Source: Cyanobacteria bacterium SZAS LIN-3 (GTDB lineage: Bacteria > Cyanobacteriota > Vampirovibrionia > Obscuribacterales > Obscuribacteraceae). Taken from it: 64,000 nt of DNA. Positions 52,239-61,388 of the stretch are shown piece by piece. Both the position numbers and the translations under genes were made by a program. How positions within the stretch are numbered: the first letter of the stretch is position 1; each line of letters opens with the position of its first letter. The stretch is from assembly GCA_018266215.1 (NCBI GenBank), contig JAFEAV010000002.1:124001-188000 (forward strand). The letters are read 5' to 3'. The notes under the pieces are model-generated. The model was not told the DNA's origin. It was given only the letters and a program-made list of their open reading frames with translations, and searched no databases.

Positions 52239-54674
52239 ATGGGCGGAGATAACAGAGGTGATGCCACTAATAACGGCAATACCGATCAAGCGACACAACA
52301 TGTGCTCGATCAACTCAACGCTAAATTGGCGCAGGATGCCGGTCAAGGTCAGACTCGAGCCAACTATGGCGGAGTCGCACCTCTGACGGACAATCTCGGT
52401 CAGAAGCCGCACTCCAGCGATCCTTATTATCACGGCACAAAGCCAGGCGGACGGGCCGGTTATGGTGTGGACGGCACCCTAGCACCCGGCGGCTCAGGCA
52501 CGGATGGCCGCAACAGCGGTCAGACCGGTGTCCCCAGTTTTACCGAAATACACCGTGATCAGCAGCGCAATCCTAATGATCCTTATGAGCGCAACAACAC
52601 CGGTGTTCCCCAGCAGCCCGGACAGGGTGCCACCCGGCCCGGACGCGTACAGCCCGCTGATCCCACCGGTATGCACATCAATGAATTGATCAGCAAACGT
52701 GGTCTCTATCTCAGTCCCTGGACCCCCATTTTTGGTGGTGTCGGTTCCCTCACCGCCCCTATGACGGCTAAGCTCCTGAGCAAGGGCGCTGATGGCCTGG
52801 TTGAGCGCACAACGCCCGGAAGTTTCGGCCACAAAGTCGGCAGCTACTGGCAGAACAATTATGATCCTACAAGAGTAGGTGCCGGCGATCTGGTCAAGCC
52901 GACCGTCAAGACCGCCGCCGCCGACAGTCAATTTGCCAAGTTGGTAGAGGAAACGCGTGGTCTCACCACTAGCGGTGCTGATGACGCGGCAAAGGCTCTG
53001 GCCCGCGAAAAATTGGAAATGCTCGGCCGTCCCATAACCGCCAGCACTGTGGTCGATCTCAAGGCAGCCAGTGCCGCAAGAGCTGAGGCCGGTGGTGCGG
53101 CACTTTTCACCGAAGCCGAACTGGCCACCATTCAGGGCAAGTACGATGCCGGACTGGCTCGTGCCGCTCAGGAAAAAGCCGTTATCGAATCTCTGCAGAA
53201 AGGATCGCCCAGTCTCTGGAAATCCGCTAAGGCCGGCATGGTTGGTATCGGTGTCGATATCCTCGCCGTCAATCTTGATCGCTCGGTAGCTAAAGCTATC
53301 GGCGGTGAAAAATCTTTGATTCATTCCTGGAACACCGAGCAATTGCTTGCTCCTACGGCTCTGGCTCTGGGCGAAAACATTGTCGGCAAGAGCTTCTGGG
53401 GCAAGGCCGCACTCGTTGCCGGTACAATTGGCGTCAGCCGATTGGTTGACGGCGCCACGCAGGCTGTTGGTCTGGGCGCTCCCGAAAAATGGAACGCACC
53501 CACCGGTGTTATGAACGGTTGGGATGGTTTCGGTGTTGCCACCGGTCTGGCCATCGCCGCTTCCGCCAAGAATCCCTATGCTAAATTTGGCGCAGTCGCT
53601 CTTGGTTGGGCGATACCTAAAGTCGTTCACGCCTTTGAGGACAATAGCTCAAATGCTCTGGCCTATCGCTATGAAGATCTCACCAGTTCAGTAGCTTCCG
53701 ACCACAAGAAGCGCAGCTACAGCTCACTGGAATCAGTAACCAGTGCGTCTGTAAGCCTCAATGAGAAAAAAGAAGATTGGCTGGTTGGCAAGATCGCCGC
53801 TAATCGTGACACGCTGGCCAAAAACTGGAGCGCTCTGGGACCGGATCAAAAGCTCTTATCCTTCCGCGATGATGCGGGTATGAGTAAGGCTCTGGGCGAA
53901 GATTTGCTCAAGCACGGCACACGTATCTCCAAGCAAGGTGCACCGACCTACACCCTTGGTGGCTATGAAATTGACCTTGGTGGCCGGGCGATGCACTACC
54001 TTATCTCAGGTAAGGATAGCGCCGAGCGCGCTGCTGCCATGACCGACGGCATAATCAAAAACAATGCCGATCCCAGTCGCAGTAAGATACTGGTTGAAGG
54101 CAGTGAGCCTACCCAGTCTGAAATTGACGGTCTGAATAAATTTAAGGGCGAGATTCAAACCGATCTGGCTAAGATTCTCGACCAGAAGCATGACTGTCGC
54201 GCTGTCATGAATCAAGTTGTAAAAGACGTGCCGGCAGCCAGTGATGAGTGGCGTCGGACCTACATCACACCAACCGATGGTCTGATTGAGCATTACTTCC
54301 CGCGCAATGCGCCAGAGCAGGCGGAAGAAACCAAGAAAGTGATCGCCAAGCTTTATCGCGACCAGGCTATCGCCTACATGGCCTTTGCCCAGTTCAAGCT
54401 CGACCATCAGCAGGGCGATGGCGGTGCTGCCGCAGCGCTGACTTTCCTGGAGAACAGACCCACTTCTCAGACCGACATTTTCCCGTCCGGTCGGCAGAAG
54501 AGATACAACGGAGCTGAAGGCGTACTGGCTATGGCTGCAATGTTTGATCCCAACAACAAGGATTTGCCCGAGTTGAATCAGATGTACAAAGAGTTGCACG
54601 ATAAGGCTGTGGCTGCCTCCGGCCAACCGAACAAACTCGATATATTGGACTTCAGCAATACCGGCAAGAGATAA
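52239..54674 (+). CDS. Large uncharacterised protein with Gly/Asn-rich N-terminus
   Basis: The protein is 811 residues from the ATG at 52239, which has a strong GGAGGGG ribosome site seven bases upstream. An in-frame ATG at 52155 would add 28 residues but lacks such a site. Residues 1-150 are Gly/Asn/Gln/Pro-rich and disordered. Residues 160-480 alternate polar and hydrophobic segments (for example GVGIDILAVNL and PTALALGENIVGKSFW) that may be membrane-associated or glycine-zipper-like. Residues 500-811 are helical and soluble. No known domain, cysteine motif or signal peptide is seen. It is flanked by a TPR gene and comEC. Function unknown. Confidence 0.6.
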   Translation: MGGDNRGDATNNGNTDQATQHVLDQLNAKLAQDAGQGQTRANYGGVAPLTDNLGQKPHSSDPYYHGTKPGGRAGYGVDGTLAPGGSGTDGRNSGQTGVPSFTEIHRDQQRNPNDPYERNNTGVPQQPGQGATRPGRVQPADPTGMHINELISKRGLYLSPWTPIFGGVGSLTAPMTAKLLSKGADGLVERTTPGSFGHKVGSYWQNNYDPTRVGAGDLVKPTVKTAAADSQFAKLVEETRGLTTSGADDAAKALAREKLEMLGRPITASTVVDLKAASAARAEAGGAALFTEAELATIQGKYDAGLARAAQEKAVIESLQKGSPSLWKSAKAGMVGIGVDILAVNLDRSVAKAIGGEKSLIHSWNTEQLLAPTALALGENIVGKSFWGKAALVAGTIGVSRLVDGATQAVGLGAPEKWNAPTGVMNGWDGFGVATGLAIAASAKNPYAKFGAVALGWAIPKVVHAFEDNSSNALAYRYEDLTSSVASDHKKRSYSSLESVTSASVSLNEKKEDWLVGKIAANRDTLAKNWSALGPDQKLLSFRDDAGMSKALGEDLLKHGTRISKQGAPTYTLGGYEIDLGGRAMHYLISGKDSAERAAAMTDGIIKNNADPSRSKILVEGSEPTQSEIDGLNKFKGEIQTDLAKILDQKHDCRAVMNQVVKDVPAASDEWRRTYITPTDGLIEHYFPRNAPEQAEETKKVIAKLYRDQAIAYMAFAQFKLDHQQGDGGAAAALTFLENRPTSQTDIFPSGRQKRYNGAEGVLAMAAMFDPNNKDLPELNQMYKELHDKAVAASGQPNKLDILDFSNTGKR

Positions 54675-54762
54675 ACAAAAAATCTTCGTCGATAATTGAA
54701 CTAACTGCATCCCGGTGGCGTTTTACTCGATAGCCACTGAATTAAAACGCGGATGTTGATTT

Positions 54763-56958
54763 ATGACTTCAATTAAGACGTCGGAAGTTTTCGTTGTCTC
54801 GTCGCTGATGGCGGCACTGGGAGCGATTCTCGCTCTGCAGAAGGTGCCCTGGGTTTTTTGTTTTGCCCTTTCTCTGTCGTTCTTTTTGCTGGCGCTGTGC
54901 TTCAAGTACAGTCGGAAGGCGGCATTGGCACTGGTTTTGTCTTTTGGCTTGATGTATGCCTCCGGGTTTCGCTATGACGCGGCACTGCTCCCTGCCGCTA
55001 ACGACCTTGCACAGGTGCGCGCGCACAGCGTCACATTCTGCGCCTCTGTCCTGACCTGCAAGACCAGGGACAGCCCAGGCGGTGTAAGGCAAGTTCTGGA
55101 AGTGGCACCGAGCAGGCTCATCCTTCCCTGGTCGCATCCCCTTGGCGGTCGTGTACTGGTGCTGATTGAGCCGATAGATAATGGCGCGGGACAAAAACTT
55201 CAGACTGTGCCCGGGTGGGGTGGCACCTATCTTTTTACCGGACTTTTGACCAGACCCGCTGCCAGAGTGTTTTCCTTCGAGCCGGATCAGCGGCGCCGCC
55301 TGGCGCTGCGCAATATCTTCTGTCAGGTCACATGCGCAGCTGATGCCATTAACCCTCTGGGACCGGAGACTGATTCTTCGAAAACAACAGCGCCAGGTCA
55401 GTCCGGGCTTACGGCACTCGCCCGTAGGTGCGCTAGTTTTGTCGCCAGCGTCAGGGAAGGCATCATCAGGGATCATTGTCTGGCCATAGGCACCGAGCGT
55501 GGGCAACTGCTTACCTCGATGGTTCTCGGTGACCGGGCGGTTTCACTCAGTGATTCGATTAAGGACACATTTATGAAAGTAGGTCTCTCTCATCTGCTGG
55601 CCGCTTCCGGTCTCAATTTGACTATTATTGTCGGTTCGGTCTTTTTTATTTTCCGCCGGAGTAGGGCTTCATCCTCAACTCCTCGGGGCGGCGGGGAACG
55701 GCCCCTGAGCCAGACTCTGGCGGCTCTGATCTGTGTGCTGTTCTTCGTTTCACTTGCCGGTGCCAGCCCCTCTGTGACCCGCGCTACAGTCATGTGTCTC
55801 TTGCTTCTCTGGTCTACCTGCATCTTTCGTAAGCTGGCACCGGGCGCGGCCCTGGCCGGCGCACTGTGGTTGGCTCTGATACTTGATCCCAGTAGTATTC
55901 TGGATGTTGGTTTGCAGCTTTCTTATGGTGCCACATTCGGTATCATCTATTTTTATCCGCTTCTGGCTGCTCTGCCCGCCAGGAGCTTAAGCAAGCCTCT
56001 GGCCTGGCTTTATTCCATTGCTGCAGTGGTGATGGCGGCGCAACTTGCGGTATTGCCTGTGCAGATCTCGTGCTTCCAGAAGATGAGCACTCTTGTCGTA
56101 CCAGCCAATATCCTGGCAGAGCCACTTGTGGCGCCCATTACAGTCATGGGCTTTGTGTCGTCCTTTATCTGTGCTCTGGGGCGGATGACTACCTTATTGC
56201 TGCCGCACGGGGCCGGCATCGTCGCGGCTCTTCTCTGTCCAATGGTTAGTCTTCTGGCCAAGACTGCGGTGTTCATTGATTTTTTCAGTGGTTTCTTGCT
56301 CGATCTGTTGCTTGCTCTGGCAAAGGTTCTTGCCGCCCTGCCTCTCTCCAACCTCTATCTGGCCGGACCACCGGTGGTATCCATTGTCTTTTATTATCTG
56401 GCTCTGCTTCTGGCTTTTGTCGACGGGCTTGCTCGTCCGGCTCGTGGTGCGGGTCTGGCGCTTGGCGCCGGTTTGGTTTTGACGGCGCAGTCCTTTCTCT
56501 TCAGCCCAATTTTGGAAGTGCTTGTTGATGGCACTCGGGTAGTGGTGGCCTCCGACTGTCTTAGCCTGAACGCTGCTCCAGCTGAGCTTCCGTGCGGCGG
56601 CAAGAGACCATCTGTCGGCGGGTATCTGCCCGGATTTCACCGTGATTTCGTTCTCTCTTTCCTGCGTTCGCGCAAGGGTCGGGCGCAACCTCTTTGCTTT
56701 GATTTGGCCTCGGCCGGCGGTGGCTATCGCAGGTGTCTGGCCGGTAAAACTCTGCTGGCAATTGCTTCTGCCCCCCAGCCCGGCGGGGCAGGTGAAGGCC
56801 GGCCGGTCTGTCTGTCGAGCGATCTGCCCCCGGCCGCGATCAAGCTTGAAGAAGCTCAAGGTGTGCGACTTTATAAGTGTCAGGCCTGGGGCCTTCTCTG
56901 GCTTTTTCTTCCAAGGCGCGAGGCCGAGATTACGGCACCGGCGGCGGTGCACGGCTGA
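54763..56958 (+). CDS. comEC: ComEC-like DNA uptake channel without metallo-beta-lactamase domain
   Basis: The protein has 731 residues. A short N-terminal hydrophobic region and a soluble OB-like segment (about 80-185) precede the competence domain, with KVGLSHLLAASGLNLTIIVG (about 273-290) and GASPSVTRATVMC as the hallmark motifs. About ten membrane helices follow. The C-terminus (590-731) has no HxHxDH motif, so the metallo-beta-lactamase-like domain of many ComEC proteins is absent. The channel carries single-stranded DNA into the cytosol during natural transformation. It starts with ATG and ends just before a bidirectional-looking hairpin. Confidence 0.85.
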   Translation: MTSIKTSEVFVVSSLMAALGAILALQKVPWVFCFALSLSFFLLALCFKYSRKAALALVLSFGLMYASGFRYDAALLPAANDLAQVRAHSVTFCASVLTCKTRDSPGGVRQVLEVAPSRLILPWSHPLGGRVLVLIEPIDNGAGQKLQTVPGWGGTYLFTGLLTRPAARVFSFEPDQRRRLALRNIFCQVTCAADAINPLGPETDSSKTTAPGQSGLTALARRCASFVASVREGIIRDHCLAIGTERGQLLTSMVLGDRAVSLSDSIKDTFMKVGLSHLLAASGLNLTIIVGSVFFIFRRSRASSSTPRGGGERPLSQTLAALICVLFFVSLAGASPSVTRATVMCLLLLWSTCIFRKLAPGAALAGALWLALILDPSSILDVGLQLSYGATFGIIYFYPLLAALPARSLSKPLAWLYSIAAVVMAAQLAVLPVQISCFQKMSTLVVPANILAEPLVAPITVMGFVSSFICALGRMTTLLLPHGAGIVAALLCPMVSLLAKTAVFIDFFSGFLLDLLLALAKVLAALPLSNLYLAGPPVVSIVFYYLALLLAFVDGLARPARGAGLALGAGLVLTAQSFLFSPILEVLVDGTRVVVASDCLSLNAAPAELPCGGKRPSVGGYLPGFHRDFVLSFLRSRKGRAQPLCFDLASAGGGYRRCLAGKTLLAIASAPQPGGAGEGRPVCLSSDLPPAAIKLEEAQGVRLYKCQAWGLLWLFLPRREAEITAPAAVHG

Positions 56959-56962
56959 CGGT

Positions 56963-56999
56963 AAAGAAAACAGGACTCCACCTGAAGTGAAGTCCTGTT
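56963..56999 (-). terminator. Intrinsic terminator between comEC and the AAA ATPase gene
   Basis: AACAGGACT (56969-56977) and AGTCCTGTT (56991-56999) form a perfect 9-bp stem with a 13-nt loop. Reading leftward the stem is followed by TTTTCTTT, so it should stop transcripts of the ATPase gene that ends at 57030. In the comEC direction the T-tract is poor. Confidence 0.75.
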
Positions 57000-57029
57000 C
57001 TGAGTTTCTGTAGTGCTGGTGGTTCGCGG

Positions 57030-58310
57030 TTATTTCATGGCCGCGAAGTAAACGGCGCAGGCGTGGTCGAGATATTCTCGGGAGAGCCTGGGGTCCGTTT
57101 GCAGGAAGGCGCAGAGGTTGATGACCTGGTCGACAATGTCGCGAGGGTGGCAACAACGCATCATGCGTTTACCGCTTCTGTACTGCGATTCAATCAGGTA
57201 GTTGACGGCCTCTTCATTGTAAGGCACACCTGTACGCTGACAGTATTGCAGGAAGATCCATTTGAATTCGTCTTCGGTCGGATTGGTGATGTTGATCTTG
57301 TAGGGAATACGTCTGAGGAAGGCTTCGTCTACAAGGTCGGCTGGGTTGAGGTTTGTGGAGAAAACAATGAGCTGTTCAAACGGCACTTCCAGTTTTTTAC
57401 CGGTGTGCAGAGTGAGGTAGTCGACTCTTTTTTCCAGGGGAACGATCCAGCGGTTGAGGAGCGATTTGTGGTCGATACGTTGGCGGCCAAAGTCGTCGAT
57501 CAGGAGCAAGCCGCAATTGGACTTGAGCTGAATGGGCGCTTCGTACAGCTTTGTACCGTAGTCAAATTGCAGTTCGAGCATGTCGATGGTCAATTCACCA
57601 CCGACGACTACGCATGGGCGCTGAATGCGGACCCATCTGTGGTCATAGTCTCTGGGGTAGTTGGCTGCCGAAACTTGCTCGTGGTTGTGGTTGTCGTAGA
57701 CGCGGATGATCTGACCGTCGATTTCTACGGCATAGGGGATGAAGATGTGGCCTTTGAAGGAGCGCACAATACGTTCTGCGATTGACGTTTTGCCGTTGCC
57801 GGCTTCGCCGAAGAGGAACATCCCGCGTCCGGAGTTGATGGCTGGACCAACAGCGTTGATTGTCCTGCGGTTGACCATGATGTCCGAGAATGCGACTTCC
57901 AGGTCGCGCGGGGTGACGTGTTCGCGTCGGATTGTCTGATACTTGAGAGAGTCGACGTAACGGCTCCATGGCACCGGGCAGGGGCCGACGTAGGCGTTGT
58001 GGTCGAAGTAAGCGCGTGCTCTGTCGCGTCCCTTTTCTGTGGGAGTGTATTCGTAGTCGGCTAGACCGCCGGAGCTTCTAACTTCAATCAGGAGCTGTTT
58101 CTTCAAGATTTCCAGGAGTTCTTCCACAATCTTGAAGGGCAACATAGTCCGGGACGCGATTTCGCGGCCGAGGGCGAAGTTGACCATGTAAATATCTTTG
58201 AGTACCAGCTCTTCCAGGAAGCCTTCCTTCATGCCCGTCTCGGCGATTGTCGACGGATATGGAGGGACAAATTCCTGTTGTTGCTGGGTGCCGGTTCTTA
58301 CCTGTTGCAT
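57030..58310 (-). CDS. AAA-type ATPase with N-terminal winged-helix-like domain
   Basis: The protein has 426 residues. Residues 25-105 look like a winged helix (LVLKDIYMVNFALGREIAS and IVEELLEILKKQLLIEV, then a beta wing). The ATPase core has Walker A GEAGNGKTS (168-176), Walker B LLLIDDFG (268-275) and FLRRIPYKI near the sensor/arginine-finger region. The C-terminal helical part carries CCHPRDIVDQVINLCA. It resembles ATPases annotated only as AAA or ExeA-like; I cannot assign a family name. ATG start. It is transcribed alone and has a terminator behind it. Role may be regulatory or in envelope assembly. Confidence 0.78.
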   Translation of the reverse strand: MQQVRTGTQQQQEFVPPYPSTIAETGMKEGFLEELVLKDIYMVNFALGREIASRTMLPFKIVEELLEILKKQLLIEVRSSGGLADYEYTPTEKGRDRARAYFDHNAYVGPCPVPWSRYVDSLKYQTIRREHVTPRDLEVAFSDIMVNRRTINAVGPAINSGRGMFLFGEAGNGKTSIAERIVRSFKGHIFIPYAVEIDGQIIRVYDNHNHEQVSAANYPRDYDHRWVRIQRPCVVVGGELTIDMLELQFDYGTKLYEAPIQLKSNCGLLLIDDFGRQRIDHKSLLNRWIVPLEKRVDYLTLHTGKKLEVPFEQLIVFSTNLNPADLVDEAFLRRIPYKINITNPTEDEFKWIFLQYCQRTGVPYNEEAVNYLIESQYRSGKRMMRCCHPRDIVDQVINLCAFLQTDPRLSREYLDHACAVYFAAMK

Positions 58311-58547
58311 GTCTTGTCTCTCTTTGGATTAGCCTTGTTAGCTTTCAAAACGTCAGTGTCCGACTTTTAAAGCTCACTGGAGCTTCCCTGACAACCCGGA
58401 CGACCTGCTCAAGTCTTACCAGTCTGGCAATACTGTGGTGCAAGTATAACCACTTTATCGCGTAATGACCGTTCTTACCAGCACTTGACCCGGCTTTTAT
58501 TGACAAAGTATGGCCAGTTGCACCAGTGGCCGATAAATTCTATGGGG

Positions 58548-61388
58548 CTATTTCCCGCCCCTGACTTTGGTCTGGGTGCTGGACAGGGCCTTGATTCTTT
58601 GTGACAGCTCATGCAATTCGTCCAGATTGTCGGCTCCACCAAAGCGCTCCTGGTTGTAGAGTTCCATAAACTCACTGACAACCCCCGGCAGCTCTTCCGG
58701 AATGTGGCGGCCGCCCCGCTCCAGCTGGGCAAACTGACTGCGGGCGCGATCCGATAATTCGTCGGCCGTTTCTGTGGGCAGTTTGTTGAAGTCGTAGCGC
58801 TTGAGCTCACCCAGTACTTCCAGGAAAACCAGGGTGGAAGGCGGATGATCCCCCAGGAGTTCCTTCACTCGAGCGGTTTTTTGCTGTCGCAGGTAGATGA
58901 GCACGGCTACAAGTAGAGCCAGGAAGAGAATGATTGCGCCGACAAGTTTGACCACCGACTGCATCTGAGTCTGGTCGATGACGCCCAGCCAGGGCAGCTG
59001 GAAGGTCGAACCCTTGGGCTTGTTTTTGTTCTGATCGAAGTTGAGACCAGGTCCGTTGTTTTTGTTTTCGTCTGGCTTTGGTGCTCCGGCGTCAGGTGCG
59101 CCGATACTCGTTTTTGCCGGTTTGTGATGCGGGCGTTGATTGACGTTTTGACCAAAAGGATTGGCAAGACCGCTGCTTATGAATTTTGTCAGGGCGTTGC
59201 CGCCCTCCTGGTGAGCGGGAAGCTGACCGTTGGGTGTGGGGTCAAAGGGCACCCAGCTCCAGTAAGGGATGTAAACTTCGGCCCAGACGTGAGTGTCTTT
59301 GCCTTTGATTTCGCGGTAGCCGGTTTTCTTGTTTAATTCGCCCGGGTTGAAGCCGACCACAACTCTGGCCGGGATGCCCTGGGTGCGACAGAGGAGGACG
59401 AAGGTGCTGGCAAAATGTCGGCAGTTGCCGGACTTTCTTTCGAAGAGAAATTGATCGAGTTCCGACAGGGCCGGTTTCTGTGCACTGCCGGTAGTGGCGG
59501 TGGGCGGCTTGGTCTCGCCCGGCACGGTGTCCAGAGAGCCGGTGACGGCGCCCAGTGTGGAAGCGGGATTTGATGTCGAGTCGCCGGATGTATCGCCTGA
59601 TGTTTGAGCGCCTTCTCCGGTTTTTGGAGCCTCAAAAAAAGATTTTGCGTCGTAGCGATAGTGGCTCTTTACGTATTCGGCGATACGCTCGGCTTTACTG
59701 AACCAGTTGCCTTCAATACCGGCCGCATCAGCGCCCATGTCTTTCATCTTGGGATTGAGCGTGGGCGGCAGCTGCAGACAGGCCTGCGCCGTTTTCAGTT
59801 CTTCCTCGCGGTCTTCGTCCAACTGATAGAGAGTTTCCGGCGGCAGTCGTCTCATCACTTCCAGGTCATAGACCGGGATTTGCGAGGTGACTGAATAGTG
59901 GGCCTTTTCCGGCAGCGGAGCGAGCAGTTTGATCGTGCTGTCACCGTCCACCCGCAACTCGGTGTTGTCCATTTTTACGATCTGCGGAATCCAGGCATGG
60001 GGCAGGAGATAGCCCATGGAAGTTTCCAGTCTGTATTCCTGTTTTACTTCCTGAGTGGGCAGATCCGGTGGCACATATACCGAGTCGCTGGCCGTCAGGT
60101 CGAAACCGATTTTGGGGGTTTGCACAATGACTTTGGCCGGCACCGGCATGGCGCGTTTCCAGATGTGTCCATCGTAAAAGTCGAGGGTATAGCGACGGAC
60201 GTATGTCGGCACCGGTGACCCTACCTTCAGTACCACATCGTTGATGTTGGACGGTGCTGTGCGCAGCTCTACGGTTTCTTTTTCGTAATTTTCGTAAAGG
60301 GCTCTTTCCTTGGCCAGGGTGGCTTGCATTTTGAGATCGCCGGGATCGAGACCGGTCTCGTTTTTCTTGCCGTTGAATCCGGGCATTGCCGTGCTGGATT
60401 TTTTGCTGGTGTTTTTGCTGTCTATCGGCCCGGAAAGGCCTTTGCCGGCTCCACCGATGGGAGATCCCTTGCCTGTCGCTCCCGGTGGTCCCGCACTACT
60501 GGCGGTGCCAGGTCCTTCGCCGCCCTTAGCTGAATAACTCGCCCCGCCTTCCTGTTTTGTCGTGGGCGCGCCCCCTTTTACCGATTGGCTGCGGCCGCCC
60601 CGGCTGAGATAGCCGCCCAGAGTGGCTGAGAGGGGGAACTGTGAGCGTATATTGTCGACGAATAATTCCAGCACCGATTCGGTCTTAGGCAGTACGACGC
60701 AGGTCAGTGCCGAGGCTATTGGGATGATGAAAATTGGCAGCATGGCCGTCAGGGACGCGACGCGTAAACGTCTGATCATCGGCTGTCCTTCTACCTGTCC
60801 GTCGGCCACCGCCCTGGATGGGCCAATCTCATGCGAGCGTGAGGACGAGTCGTAAAAGAGGAGCATGCCACCAAGTACGGTGTAGATCATGACATAGATG
60901 CCGAAAAGGAAATCGCGGGCCACGCCGGTTAGAAAGGTGAGCAAGCCCAGGCCGATCAAGGCATTGATGGAAAAATCGGTGCGTGTACGCAGGTCGAAGC
61001 AATGCAGGGCCAGTAGGCCCGCCAGCATGTGAACGAAGGCTGTAACTGCAGTGGAAGCGCCGGCTGCCAGGGCGAAACTGAGCTCAAACAAAAAATTGGC
61101 AAAGAGCAAAATCGCGCCTATTGTCGGCAGGGCGGAAACCCAGCGGGGGCGATTATTGCGGTAATTGTAGGCCAGGTAACTGCCGGAGATGGCCACCATG
61201 GCATATATAAAGATTGCAGCCGGCATGGTCGGCACGTAGCTGGAAGCTGCCAGAACCAGGAGCAGGACAAGGCACAGGGCGCAGATGCGAATGCCCAGGG
61301 ATTGCTCCGCCGCCTGCACCTTGGCCGGCGTTTTGCCCGGCTTGGCCGGAGGTTTAGGTTTGTTTTTTGGTTTTGGTAGAGTTTGCAT
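58548..61388 (-). CDS. TgpA-like membrane transglutaminase
   Basis: This 946-residue protein starts with a Pro/Lys-rich cytosolic part (1-30), then about seven membrane helices to residue 235. A Gly/Ser-rich linker (260-345) leads to a large external domain with the transglutaminase core: Cys656 in SGNCRHFAS, His700 in DTHVWAEVY and Asp716 in FDPTP, the complete triad. A low-complexity insert sits at 590-640. A single helix near 800 precedes a cytosolic DUF4129-like tail. It forms an operon with DUF58 and MoxR genes (start overlapping the DUF58 stop by one base), the usual arrangement. Cysteine-peptidase or cross-linking activity is possible. Confidence 0.88.
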   Translation of the reverse strand: MQTLPKPKNKPKPPAKPGKTPAKVQAAEQSLGIRICALCLVLLLVLAASSYVPTMPAAIFIYAMVAISGSYLAYNYRNNRPRWVSALPTIGAILLFANFLFELSFALAAGASTAVTAFVHMLAGLLALHCFDLRTRTDFSINALIGLGLLTFLTGVARDFLFGIYVMIYTVLGGMLLFYDSSSRSHEIGPSRAVADGQVEGQPMIRRLRVASLTAMLPIFIIPIASALTCVVLPKTESVLELFVDNIRSQFPLSATLGGYLSRGGRSQSVKGGAPTTKQEGGASYSAKGGEGPGTASSAGPPGATGKGSPIGGAGKGLSGPIDSKNTSKKSSTAMPGFNGKKNETGLDPGDLKMQATLAKERALYENYEKETVELRTAPSNINDVVLKVGSPVPTYVRRYTLDFYDGHIWKRAMPVPAKVIVQTPKIGFDLTASDSVYVPPDLPTQEVKQEYRLETSMGYLLPHAWIPQIVKMDNTELRVDGDSTIKLLAPLPEKAHYSVTSQIPVYDLEVMRRLPPETLYQLDEDREEELKTAQACLQLPPTLNPKMKDMGADAAGIEGNWFSKAERIAEYVKSHYRYDAKSFFEAPKTGEGAQTSGDTSGDSTSNPASTLGAVTGSLDTVPGETKPPTATTGSAQKPALSELDQFLFERKSGNCRHFASTFVLLCRTQGIPARVVVGFNPGELNKKTGYREIKGKDTHVWAEVYIPYWSWVPFDPTPNGQLPAHQEGGNALTKFISSGLANPFGQNVNQRPHHKPAKTSIGAPDAGAPKPDENKNNGPGLNFDQNKNKPKGSTFQLPWLGVIDQTQMQSVVKLVGAIILFLALLVAVLIYLRQQKTARVKELLGDHPPSTLVFLEVLGELKRYDFNKLPTETADELSDRARSQFAQLERGGRHIPEELPGVVSEFMELYNQERFGGADNLDELHELSQRIKALSSTQTKVRGGK

